A stretch of DNA of 49,106 nt, taken from assembly GCA_016794595.1 (NCBI GenBank), contig JAEUJN010000110.1, forward strand, positions 1-49,106, given 5' to 3'. Of the stretch, positions 9,332 to 16,594 are shown one piece after another; positions within the stretch are counted from its first letter, which is position 1, and every line of letters begins with the position of its first letter. Origin of the DNA: Kineosporiaceae bacterium (GTDB lineage: Bacteria; Actinomycetota; Actinomycetes; Actinomycetales; Kineosporiaceae). The translations under genes were made by a program, and so were the position numbers. The notes under the pieces were generated by a model, which saw only the letters and a list, made by a program, of their open reading frames with translations, did no database searches and was not told the DNA's origin.

Positions 9332-9345
9332 GTGATTGTGATCGA
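9332..9345 (+). promoter_or_regulatory. DeoR-type operator motif (site 1, SIS/DeoR divergent promoter)
   Basis: GTGATTGTGATCGA lies between the divergent SIS and DeoR genes. The same 14 bases recur at 10314 in front of the sugar ABC operon. Sites rich in TGATTGTGAT-like repeats are usual for DeoR/AgaR sugar regulators, so binding by the adjacent DeoR protein is likely. Binding itself is inferred. Confidence 0.5.
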
Positions 9346-9409
9346 TTGATGGCCTAATTGGTCATAGGTGAACGAATGGTAGCAACGGTCTGGGTCCTAC
9401 CATGTGCGC

Positions 9410-10219
9410 ATGACCACCGAGCCCGCGGCGCCCGAGGAGATCCTCGGCCGGGCGGCACGCCTGGCCACTCTGCTCGACCTGGTGGCCACGCGCGGACGGC
9501 TGTCGGTGAGCGAGACCTCGGAGGCGCTCGGGGTCTCCGCGGCCACGATCCGCCGGGACTTCGCCGAGCTGGCCCGTCGCCGATTGGTGACCCGGCAGCA
9601 CGGTGGCGTGGTTGCTGCCTCGGTGGCCTACGAGCTGCCCTACCGGTATCGCTCGAGCCAGGGGGACGGCGAGCTGGACCGGATCGCGGCGGCCGCCGCC
9701 GCACTGGTCGCCCCGGGTGAGGTGGTCGCCGTCAACGGCGGCACCACCACCACGGCGACCGTGCGGGCGATCACCGCACGCGAGGACCTGGCGGACGCCG
9801 GGGAGCTCACCGTGGTCACCAATGCGCTCAACATCGCCGCCGAGACCGTGCTGCGCCCGCACGTGCGGTGTGTCTCCCTGGGTGGCGTGGCCCGCCCGGA
9901 GTCCTACGAGGTGACCGGTCCCCTGGCCGAGCTCGTCGTGTCCCAGTTGTGGTTCGACCTGGCCATCGTCGGGATCAACGCCCTGTCGGCCGAGGCGGGG
10001 GCCACCTGCCGGTACGAGGACGAGGCCGCGATCGTGCGCGCCATGATCGAACGCTCGCGCCGGGTGATCGTGGTCGCCTCGGCGGACAAACTGGGGGGCC
10101 GTACCTTCGCGGCGATCTGCCCGGCGGATCGCATCGACTGCCTGGTCACCACGGCGCCGGAGCGAGCCGAGGAGGTCCTGGCCCTGCGCGCGCGGGGGGT
10201 CGGCGTGGTGTGCGTCTGA
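9410..10219 (+). CDS. DeoR-family sugar regulator
   Basis: The 269-residue protein has an N-terminal DeoR winged helix (ARLATLLDLVATRGRLSVSETSEALGVSAATIRRDFAEL, then RLVTRQHGGVV). The C-terminal DeoRC sensor domain is related to ribose-phosphate isomerase and carries VAVNGGTTTTATVRAI, VVTNALNIAAE and VVASADKLGGRTF. Such proteins sense phosphorylated sugars. A GTG two codons upstream is also possible; no clear Shine-Dalgarno is present before either. It is divergent from the SIS gene and precedes the sugar ABC operon, and a 14-bp motif is shared by both control regions. Confidence 0.92.
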   Translation: MTTEPAAPEEILGRAARLATLLDLVATRGRLSVSETSEALGVSAATIRRDFAELARRRLVTRQHGGVVAASVAYELPYRYRSSQGDGELDRIAAAAAALVAPGEVVAVNGGTTTTATVRAITAREDLADAGELTVVTNALNIAAETVLRPHVRCVSLGGVARPESYEVTGPLAELVVSQLWFDLAIVGINALSAEAGATCRYEDEAAIVRAMIERSRRVIVVASADKLGGRTFAAICPADRIDCLVTTAPERAEEVLALRARGVGVVCV

Positions 10220-10313
10220 GATCGGTGCGCGGCTGAGCACGGGGGGCGTTTGCCCGGCGGGGGCCGCCCGGTGAGCGGCTGGGCCGCGCCGTCCGGCTGT
10301 CGGCGATCGTTGC

Positions 10314-10327
10314 GTGATTGTGATCGA
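10314..10327 (+). promoter_or_regulatory. DeoR-type operator motif (site 2, sugar ABC operon)
   Basis: This is an exact 14-base match to the motif at 9332 (GTGATTGTGATCGA), located about 130 bases before the substrate-binding lipoprotein gene and upstream of a candidate promoter. It links the importer operon to the DeoR regulator. Confidence 0.5.
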
Positions 10328-10334
10328 AACCAAG

Positions 10335-10348
10335 TGGGAGCGCTCAGG
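10335..10348 (+). promoter_or_regulatory. CebR/LacI-like box
   Basis: TGGGAGCGCTCAGG agrees in its first 11 of 14 positions with the palindrome TGGGAGCGCTCCCA bound by CebR-type LacI regulators of Streptomyces. It lies just upstream of the candidate -35 of the sugar operon. No LacI gene is in the window, so the regulator would act in trans. Confidence 0.3.
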
Positions 10349-10355
10349 ATCGCTC

Positions 10356-10385
10356 TTGGCAGTGTCCGATGGCCCCGTCTAGTTT
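10356..10385 (+). promoter_or_regulatory. Candidate promoter of the sugar ABC operon
   Basis: TTGGCA at 10356-10361 and TAGTTT at 10380-10385 are separated by 18 bases. A direct repeat TGTCCGATGG (10363-10372 and 10385-10394) flanks the -10 and could be a further control site. This is based on pattern only. Confidence 0.35.
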
Positions 10386-10456
10386 GTCCGATGGACCCGG
10401 CGGCGGGCGTTCCGTGTCCGCCGCGGGCACGGATCCGGCACTCGACGAGGAGAGAC

Positions 10457-11734
10457 ATGAGGCTCACGCGACGACAGACCTTCCAGGCCGCGACGGCCGC
10501 GGCCGGGGTGATGCTCCTGGCGGCCTGCGGAGGGGGGACCGGTGCCGGATCGGCCGGACAGGCCAGTTCTGCGAGTGGGTCGGGCTCGGCCGCGGGCGGC
10601 GCGAAGACCACGATCTCGCTGATGGCGGCCGAGTACTCCAAGGACAACACGAAGGCCTTCTGGGACGCCTTCGCCAAGACCTACAACGAGAAGTACGGCC
10701 ACAACCTCGAGGTCAATGTCGTCAGTTGGGACAACATCGACCAGCAGTCCTCGACCCAGATCCAGAACAACCAGCCGCCGGACATCCTGAACCTCAACGC
10801 GTACGCCAGCTACGCCAAGGATGGCCTGCTCTACACCTCCGACGAGGTGCTGCCGGCCGAGGTGAAATCGGACATCCTGGAGACGTTCCAGAAGTACGGA
10901 ACCTACGACGGCAAGTTCTACGGCTTCCCCGACCTGTCCAGTGCCCGTGCGCTGTTCTACAACACGGACCTGTTCACCAAGGCCGGTATCGCCGGGCCGC
11001 CGACGAGCTGGGCCGAACTCGAGGCCGCGGCGACCAAGATCAAGGCAGGGGGCAACGTCGGCTACGCCCTCCCGCTGGGGCCGGAGGAGTCCCAGGGCGA
11101 GTTCTCCATGTGGCTGTTCAACAACGGCGGCGACTGGAAGACCGACGGCAAATGGACGATCAACTCCGAGCAGAACCTGAAGACCCTGACCTTCCTCAAG
11201 GGGCTGGCCACCAAGGGCCTGACCCAGAACAACCCGGCCAAGACGAACCGGGCCGACGCGTTCGACCTGTTCAAGTCCGGCAAGGCCGGCATGGTGATCG
11301 GCTTCTCGCCGCTGGCCGGTGACCTGGACAAGGACGCCAAGGTCAAGTACGCGGTCGCGCCGTTCCCCTCGGGCGACGGCAGCGACAGCAAGACCTTCGG
11401 GGTGACCGACTACCTGATGGCCTTCAAGAAGCCCGGGAACACCGAGGCGGTCAAGGCCTTCTACGAGCTCTACTACTCCAAGGACCAGATCAACACCTTC
11501 ATCGAGAAGGAGGGCTTCCTGCCGGTGACCAAGTCGGGGGTGGAGTACTTCAGCACGAACCAGAAGCTGAAGGTCTACCTGGACACGTTGCCGAACGCCC
11601 GGCTCACCCCGACCGACGACCCGACCTGGGACAAGATCAAGCTCGCCGTCCAGCAGAACCTGGGTGCCGCGATCACCGGTGACCCGAAGGAGGTCCTGGA
11701 CAAGCTGCAGAAGACCGCCGAGGCCGGAGGCTGA
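10457..11734 (+). CDS. Sugar ABC transporter substrate-binding lipoprotein
   Basis: The 425-residue protein begins MRLTRRQTFQAATAAAG with a lipobox ending at Cys24 (LLAAC), followed by a Ser/Gly linker and a family-1 extracellular solute-binding fold (SLMAAEYSKDNTKAFWDAFAKTYNEKYG, PDILNLNAYASYAKDGLL, FYGFPDLSSARALFYNTDLFTKAGI). The twin-arginine-like start resembles other actinomycete sugar-binding lipoproteins. GAGGAGAGAC precedes the ATG. It heads the operon with two permeases and NagA, so the ligand is probably an N-acetylated amino sugar or a short oligomer of one. The specific sugar cannot be read from sequence. Confidence 0.92.
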   Translation: MRLTRRQTFQAATAAAGVMLLAACGGGTGAGSAGQASSASGSGSAAGGAKTTISLMAAEYSKDNTKAFWDAFAKTYNEKYGHNLEVNVVSWDNIDQQSSTQIQNNQPPDILNLNAYASYAKDGLLYTSDEVLPAEVKSDILETFQKYGTYDGKFYGFPDLSSARALFYNTDLFTKAGIAGPPTSWAELEAAATKIKAGGNVGYALPLGPEESQGEFSMWLFNNGGDWKTDGKWTINSEQNLKTLTFLKGLATKGLTQNNPAKTNRADAFDLFKSGKAGMVIGFSPLAGDLDKDAKVKYAVAPFPSGDGSDSKTFGVTDYLMAFKKPGNTEAVKAFYELYYSKDQINTFIEKEGFLPVTKSGVEYFSTNQKLKVYLDTLPNARLTPTDDPTWDKIKLAVQQNLGAAITGDPKEVLDKLQKTAEAGG

Positions 11735-11737
11735 TCC

Positions 11738-12712
11738 GTGGCCCTCGGCTCGTCCGACCGCAGCGTCGGCACGGCGAGTCCGGCCAGCGGTGTGCCGCTC
11801 ACGCGTCAGCGTGGGCGGCACACCGGCGTCGGTCGCGCTCATCCCCTGGTGGCCCTGCTCTGGCTGTCGCCGGCGATCGCGTTGATCGCCGGCATCGTGG
11901 TCTTCCCCTCGGTCATGCTGTTCCAGGCGTCCCGGTCGCGATACTCGATCACCGGGCTGCGCAGGGGGGAGGCCGGGTGGGACAACTACGCCAACGTACT
12001 GACCCATCCCGACCTGCCGGTCGTGCTGCGCAACACCGCGATCTGGGTGGTGGCCGTGGTTGCTCTGACAGTGGTCATCTCGCTGGCGCTGGCCCAGTTG
12101 CTGGTCAAGGACTTTCCCGGACGCCGCGTCGTCCGCTGGGCCGTCATCGTGCCGTGGGCAGCCTCGCTGGTCATCACCAGTCAGATCTTCGTCCTGCTCT
12201 ACGACTACAACTACGGCTTGATCAACCATGTCCTGACCACCATCGGCCTGCGTTCGGAGAGCATCGACTTCCTCGGTGACGACCGGCTGACCATGGCCTC
12301 GATGGTCGTGGTCGGGGTGTTCGTGTCGTTGCCGTTCACCACGTTCGTGTTCATCGCCGGCCTGAACGCCATCCCGGACGAGGTCGTCGAGGCCGCCCAG
12401 GTGGACGGCGCCTCGGGCTGGCAGCGCTGGCGCATGATCATCCTGCCGCTCCTGCGTCCGGCGCTGATGATCGCCTCGGTGCTCAACGTGATCTATGTGT
12501 TCAACAGCTTCCCGGTGATCTACACCTTGAACGACCGCAATCCCGGCTTCTCCCACGACACCATGATCACGTTCATGTACAAGCTGGCGTTCAAGAGCCA
12601 GGAGAAGGACGTGGGGATGTCGGCAGCCACCGGGGTGATCAACGTGTTGCTCATCCTGGTCGTGGTGGTCGTCTACCTCAAGGTGATCAACTGGCGGGAG
12701 GAGACCCGGTGA
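11738..12712 (+). CDS. Sugar ABC permease, MalF/UgpA type
   Basis: This is a 324-residue inner-membrane permease with about six helices. It has the BPD coupling loop IPDEVVEAAQVDGASGWQRWRMIILPLLRPA (the EAA-type motif) in its second half and a long early loop (FQASRSRYSITGLRRGEAGWDNY) typical of the MalF-like partner. It starts at a GTG three bases after the binding-protein stop and ends overlapping the next permease in GTGA. No ATPase gene follows, so it presumably uses a shared MsiK-type ATPase encoded elsewhere, as many actinomycete sugar importers do. Confidence 0.92.
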   Translation: MALGSSDRSVGTASPASGVPLTRQRGRHTGVGRAHPLVALLWLSPAIALIAGIVVFPSVMLFQASRSRYSITGLRRGEAGWDNYANVLTHPDLPVVLRNTAIWVVAVVALTVVISLALAQLLVKDFPGRRVVRWAVIVPWAASLVITSQIFVLLYDYNYGLINHVLTTIGLRSESIDFLGDDRLTMASMVVVGVFVSLPFTTFVFIAGLNAIPDEVVEAAQVDGASGWQRWRMIILPLLRPALMIASVLNVIYVFNSFPVIYTLNDRNPGFSHDTMITFMYKLAFKSQEKDVGMSAATGVINVLLILVVVVVYLKVINWREETR

Positions 12713-13533
12713 GTGTCACGCGCCGTCCGCGGCTGGCCGCCCTGATCGGTGCCCTGGTCGCCCTGGGTTTCCTCGCGCCCTACGTCGTCATGGTGCTCGA
12801 CAGCCTGCGCACCTCGAGCGACGTCAAGTCCACGCCGCCCTCGTTCCTTCCCCGGGAATGGCAATGGGACACCTACGCCACGGTGCTCGGCGACGGCCGC
12901 TTCCCGAACTGGCTCATCACCTCGGTGCTGGTGGCCACCGGCGCGACGGTGCTGGTCATCCTGATCGCGATCCCGGCGGCCTTCATGACCGCCCGGCACG
13001 CCTTCCCCGGCCGCCGGGCCTTCCTGCTGGTCGTGCTGATCACCCAGATGTTCGCGCCGACCTCGCTCGTGGTCGGCCTCTACCGGCAGTTCTTCCAGTT
13101 GAACCTGATCAACACCTACGCGGCGCTCATCCTGACCAACGCCGCGTTCAACCTGGCCTTCGCGATCTGGATCCTGCACGGTTTCTTCGCCTCGATCCCG
13201 GTCGAGGTCGAGGAGGCGGCGAACCTGGACGGCGTGGGCCGGGTGGGGATGCTCCGGCGCATCATGCTGCCGCTCACCCTGCCCGGACTGGTCACTGCGA
13301 CCATCTTCACCTTCATCGCGGCCTGGAACGAGTATGTGGTCGCGCTCACCCTCATGATCGACGATGAGAAGAAGCCACTCACGGTCGGGTTCCGCACCTA
13401 TGTCACCGGCTACGAACAGCACTGGGACCAGTTGTTCGCCGCATCGGTGCTCGCCGTGGTGCCCGTGGTCATCCTGTTCGCCCTGATCGAGAAGCACCTG
13501 GTCGGTGGGCTCACCGCCGGCAGCGTCAAATAG
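12709..13533 (+). CDS. Sugar ABC permease, MalG/UgpE type
   Basis: This is a 274-residue permease with six predicted helices. The coupling loop IPVEVEEAANLDGVGRVGMLRRIMLPLTLPG and the C-terminal end of the MalG type (HLVGGLTAGSVK) are clear. The GTG start overlaps the previous stop. It pairs with the upstream permease to form the importer channel and is followed 12 bases later by nagA. Confidence 0.93.
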   Translation: MSVTRRPRLAALIGALVALGFLAPYVVMVLDSLRTSSDVKSTPPSFLPREWQWDTYATVLGDGRFPNWLITSVLVATGATVLVILIAIPAAFMTARHAFPGRRAFLLVVLITQMFAPTSLVVGLYRQFFQLNLINTYAALILTNAAFNLAFAIWILHGFFASIPVEVEEAANLDGVGRVGMLRRIMLPLTLPGLVTATIFTFIAAWNEYVVALTLMIDDEKKPLTVGFRTYVTGYEQHWDQLFAASVLAVVPVVILFALIEKHLVGGLTAGSVK

Positions 13534-13544
13534 GCGGCAGGGGG

Positions 13545-14489
13545 GTGAGTGCGTCGGACGTCGTGGGGCTGGTGGACCTGCACTGTCACGGGGCCCTGGG
13601 CGAGGAGTTCGGCAGCAGTGAGGCCGGGACCCGGCGCGCCATCGAGTTTCTCGCCGCCGAGGGCGTCGAGCGGGTGGTGGCCAGCCTGGTCTCGGCGCCC
13701 GAAGCGGTTCTGGTCGACCGGGTATCGGTACTCGCCCCGCTGGTCGCCGAGGGAGTGCTGGCCGGCGTCCACCTGGAGGGGCCGTTCCTCAGCCCGGCCC
13801 GCCGGGGCGCTCATGACCCCGCTGCGCTGGTACCGCCGCGCGCCGGTCTGGTCGAGCGGCTGGCGGACGTCGCGGCTGCGGCGGGTGCGCCGAACGCTCT
13901 GCAGCAGTGGACCTTTGCCCCCGAACTCCCCGGCGCTCACACCCTGATCGCCGCCCTGGCGCGCCGCGGGATCCGTCCGGCGATCGGACACACCGACGCC
14001 GATGCGACAACCGTCACCCGAGCCGTCGAGCACTGCCTGGACGCCACGGGCCGGGCGCCGATCATCACCCATCTGTTCAACGGCATGCCACCCTTCCACC
14101 ACCGCGCCGGGGGACCGGTGGCCGCGGCGCTCGGCGCCGCCGGGCGGGGCGAGGCGGTGGTCGAGCTGATCGCGGACGGCGTCCACGTCGCGGCGGACGT
14201 CGTACGGATGGTGTTCGAGACCATCGGGCCGCACCGGATCGCTCTGGTCTCCGACGCCATGGCAGCCACCGGCCTGGGCGATGGCGACTACCTGCTGGGA
14301 TCGATGCGAGTCCGCGTGCGGCAGGGCACGGCGCGCATCGCCGACCCCTCTGGGCCCGACGGCGGTGCGATCGCCGGCAGCACCTCGACCCTGGCCCGCT
14401 GCCTGACCTGGGCCGTGGAGGTGGCGGGAGTCGACCCCGACGCCGCGCTGGCGTCAGCCTCGACCACCCCCGCCGCCCTGCTCACCTGA
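13545..14489 (+). CDS. nagA: N-acetylglucosamine-6-phosphate deacetylase, shortened form
   Basis: Metal and catalytic boxes of NagA are present in order: VDLHCHG, GVHLEGPFLSPARRGAH, IGHTDAD, ITHLFNGMPPFHHR, and the catalytic Asp in LVSDAMAATG. The barrel is therefore intact. It would remove acetate from GlcNAc-6-phosphate or GalNAc-6-phosphate brought in by the adjacent importer. At 314 residues it is about 60-70 shorter than usual NagA. It begins right at the first barrel strand and stops after ASASTTPAALL, so both the N-terminal and C-terminal segments that normally make the small beta-sandwich are missing. The stop lies four bases before the arm of the palindrome at 14493-14550. Confidence 0.87.
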   Translation: MSASDVVGLVDLHCHGALGEEFGSSEAGTRRAIEFLAAEGVERVVASLVSAPEAVLVDRVSVLAPLVAEGVLAGVHLEGPFLSPARRGAHDPAALVPPRAGLVERLADVAAAAGAPNALQQWTFAPELPGAHTLIAALARRGIRPAIGHTDADATTVTRAVEHCLDATGRAPIITHLFNGMPPFHHRAGGPVAAALGAAGRGEAVVELIADGVHVAADVVRMVFETIGPHRIALVSDAMAATGLGDGDYLLGSMRVRVRQGTARIADPSGPDGGAIAGSTSTLARCLTWAVEVAGVDPDAALASASTTPAALLT

Positions 14490-14492
14490 CGT

Positions 14493-14550
14493 CCACCCCT
14501 CGTGATCATGCACTTTCGAACAGTCGAAAGTGCATGATCACGAGGGGTGG
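14493..14550. terminator. 27-bp stem palindrome, bidirectional terminator or repeated element (copy 2)
   Basis: The inner 40 bases (14502-14541) are the exact reverse complement of the palindrome at 8334-8373, with loop ACAG. Here the arms extend outward by nine more paired bases (CCACCCCTC at 14493-14501 with GAGGGGTGG at 14542-14550). It lies between the convergent nagA and etfA genes. Confidence 0.75.
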
Positions 14551-14570
14551 GGCGGGGGCAGGGCAGGAAC

Positions 14571-15590
14571 TCAGTGGTGTCGGGCGTCCAGCTCGGAACT
14601 GATCGCGGGCACCACCTGGTGCAGGTCGCCCACCACCGCGTAGTTCGCCTTGGTCACCATCGGTGCCTCGGGGTCGGTGTTCACCGCGATGATCGTCTTG
14701 GCGCTGGAGCAGCCGGCCCAATGCTGGATCGCGCCGCTGATCCCGCACGCCAGGTAGACGTCCGGCGTGATCCGGCTGCCGGTCTGGCCGACCTGCTCGT
14801 GGTGTGGGCGCCAGCCCAGGCTGGTCACCACCCGCGAGACCCCGAGGGCGCCACCGAGCCGACCGGCCAGGGCGATGAGCTCGTCGAACTGATCCGCGCC
14901 CCCCACCCCGCGGCCCCCACCCACGACCACCCGGGCGCGCGTCAGGTCGGTGCCCGAACTGGCCACGGGCACGGTGCGGCGTACCGCAGCCACCAGGTCC
15001 GCCGCGGACAGGGAGATCGGCGCCGTGGCGATCACCTGTGCGGGGGCCGGTGACTCAACGGTGGTGTGTTCGACCGCGTGCCCGGCCATGGTGAACAGCG
15101 CGGGGGACCCGACCAGGTCGAGCTCCTCGAGCACCGCCCCGCCCATCACCTGGCGGCGCACCACGAGTGCGGCGTCGCCGGTCGAGGCGTCCTGGACCTG
15201 GGCCGAGATCACCTCGGTCACGTTGGCCGCCATCCGCAGGTCGAGCCGAGCCGCCACGTGGGCGATCACCTCGTTGCCCCGCGGGCTCGCCGGAGCGAGG
15301 ACGACGGCCGGGGACTGGGCCCCGATCGCATCCACGACGCACGAGGCCCAGGCCGCGGCGCTGTAGGCCGCCAGCCGAGGGTCGCTCACCTGGTGCACGA
15401 CCTGGGCGCCATGCGAGGAGAGCTCACCGGCACCGTTGGCGGGCAGGTCGCCCACCACCAGGGCGTGAACGGTGGCGCCCGCCGGCTCGGCCAGCGCCCG
15501 CGCGAAGGTCAGGGCCTCGAGCGAGAGGGTCGACATCTCCTCCGGCTCGGCCTCGACCAGGACAAGGACCGTCGTCGCGCTCGTGCTCAT
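14571..15590 (-). CDS. etfA: Electron transfer flavoprotein alpha subunit
   Basis: The 339-residue protein has the C-terminal FAD-binding signature of EtfA: QVGQTGSRITPDVYLACGIS, GAIQHWAGCSSAKTIIAVN, and DPEAPMVTKANYAVVGDLHQVVP. The N-terminal domain (VLVLVEAEPEEMSTLSLEALTFARALA) also matches. With EtfB it forms an FAD/AMP heterodimer that takes electrons from acyl-CoA or N-methyl amine dehydrogenases and passes them to the quinone pool. It is the last gene of the minus-strand operon starting with the dimethylglycine-type flavoprotein. Its start ATG lies inside the first unit of a 53-bp tandem repeat. Confidence 0.95.
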   Translation of the reverse strand: MSTSATTVLVLVEAEPEEMSTLSLEALTFARALAEPAGATVHALVVGDLPANGAGELSSHGAQVVHQVSDPRLAAYSAAAWASCVVDAIGAQSPAVVLAPASPRGNEVIAHVAARLDLRMAANVTEVISAQVQDASTGDAALVVRRQVMGGAVLEELDLVGSPALFTMAGHAVEHTTVESPAPAQVIATAPISLSAADLVAAVRRTVPVASSGTDLTRARVVVGGGRGVGGADQFDELIALAGRLGGALGVSRVVTSLGWRPHHEQVGQTGSRITPDVYLACGISGAIQHWAGCSSAKTIIAVNTDPEAPMVTKANYAVVGDLHQVVPAISSELDARHH

Positions 15591-15693
15591 CGGTCGCGCT
15601 CCTCAGCGCTCGTGCCTCGCTCGATCGTCGCGCTCGTGCTCATCGGTCGCGCTCCTCAGCGCTCGTGCCTCGCTCGATCGTCGCGCTCGTGCT
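15573..15693 (-). repeat. 53-bp tandem repeat at the etfB-etfA junction (two units plus 15 bases)
   Basis: Units start at 15573 and 15626 and are identical over 53 bases. A third partial unit of 15 bases starts at 15679. Read on the minus strand, each unit carries a GAGGAG Shine-Dalgarno, eight spacer bases and an ATGA. The array therefore multiplies the etfA translation start region. The partial third copy overlaps the etfB stop, which suggests that etfB and etfA originally overlapped directly by ATGA before two units were added. Confidence 0.9.
15587..15643 (-). CDS. Mini-ORF 2 created by the 53-bp repeat (18 aa)
   Basis: ATG at 15643 opens an 18-codon frame (MSTSATIERGTSAEERDR) that ends in TGA at 15587-15589, overlapping the etfA ATG in ATGA. 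GAGGAG stands eight bases before its start. Its first six residues equal the EtfA N-terminus because they come from the same repeat. It probably has no product role and would serve to carry ribosomes to etfA. Translation is inferred. Confidence 0.4.
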   Translation of the reverse strand: MSTSATIERGTSAEERDR

Positions 15694-15699
15694 GGTCAT
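15640..15699 (-). CDS. Mini-ORF 1 created by the 53-bp repeat (19 aa)
   Basis: ATG at 15699 overlaps the etfB stop in ATGA and opens a 19-codon frame (MTSTSATIERGTSAEERDR) that stops at 15640, overlapping the start of mini-ORF 2 in another ATGA. It differs from mini-ORF 2 only by one extra Thr. Together they make an unbroken chain of stop-start overlaps from etfB to etfA. Translation is inferred. Confidence 0.4.
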   Translation of the reverse strand: MTSTSATIERGTSAEERDR

Positions 15700-16511
15700 C
15701 GGGTCACGACTCCGATCGTGTGCAGGACGTCGACCACGGCGGCTGCGGCCGCACCGGTGTCCTTGTCGGTTCCCAGGATCTGCACCGTGCTCGGGTGCTC
15801 GGGGGGCAGCACCAGGGCACGCCGGGCCGTCCCCTGCACGGGGGCGGGTGCCTCGATCACCTCCACCGGGGCCTTCTTGGCCTTCAACCGCCCGGGGATC
15901 GACGGGTAGCGGGGGGTGATCTCGCCCTCCTTGACCGTGACCACGGCCGGCAGCGGCAGCTGGAACTCCTCGGTGCCAGCCGGCCCGTCCCCGATCACGG
16001 TCGCCACCGCTGCGGGCCCCGAGCCGTCGACGGCCACCGTGCGCGCGCCGGTCACCACCGGACGCGCGAGCAGGTAGGCCAGCCGGACGCCGACCTGGAA
16101 GTCGCCGGTGTCGGCCGCGTCGTTGCCCAGCAGGATCAGGTCGAAGCCCTCACCGGCGGCCTCCCGGCGCCGCGCGACGTCGGCGATCGCCGCGGCGACG
16201 TCCGCCGGCCCGTGGGCATCACCGGAGTCGCCGCTGCCCCCGTCCGCGGTGACCAGGTGAACCGCCGAGCTGACCCCGACCGCCAGCGCCTCGCGCAACT
16301 GCTCGAGCGCGCCCTCGGGGCCGAGGGTGAGCACGGTGGCCGCGCCGCCGGTGTCCCCGGCGATCTGGACTGCGGCCTCGATCGCGCACTCCTCGTGCGG
16401 GCTGAGGGTGTGCCCGACGTGGCGGGCATCGATCGACATCGAGTCGCCCGTCAGCAGCACCTGCCCGCTCGATCCGGGCACTCGTTTGATACAGACCAGG
16501 ACGTTCGCCAT
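15696..16511 (-). CDS. etfB: Electron transfer flavoprotein beta subunit
   Basis: The 271-residue protein starts MANVLVCIKRVPGSSG and carries the EtfB core (SPHEECAIEAAVQIAG, FDLILLGNDAADTGDFQVGVRLAYLL) and the C-terminal KAKKAPVEVI segment that corresponds to the partner-recognition loop region. AAGGGAAG precedes the ATG at 16511; upstream in-frame starts have no such site. It lies 84 bases after the dimethylglycine-type gene, on the same strand, so ETF is probably the electron acceptor of that enzyme. Its stop is followed by the repeat-derived mini-ORFs and etfA. Confidence 0.95.
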   Translation of the reverse strand: MANVLVCIKRVPGSSGQVLLTGDSMSIDARHVGHTLSPHEECAIEAAVQIAGDTGGAATVLTLGPEGALEQLREALAVGVSSAVHLVTADGGSGDSGDAHGPADVAAAIADVARRREAAGEGFDLILLGNDAADTGDFQVGVRLAYLLARPVVTGARTVAVDGSGPAAVATVIGDGPAGTEEFQLPLPAVVTVKEGEITPRYPSIPGRLKAKKAPVEVIEAPAPVQGTARRALVLPPEHPSTVQILGTDKDTGAAAAAVVDVLHTIGVVTR

Positions 16512-16594
16512 CGCTCGCTTCCCTTGATCGGACACTTGCCTCGAGCAGGTACTCACCTCGAACGGCCACTCCCGCGAGCAGCCGCGGCGGTTGA

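Noticed and set aside
8334-14550. Composite transposon bounded by the inverted palindromes
   Set aside because: No transposase gene or target-site duplication was seen, and the palindromes lie at convergent gene ends as terminators would.
15573-15693. CRISPR-like array
   Set aside because: The units are directly joined without spacers and carry start codons; it is a simple tandem duplication.
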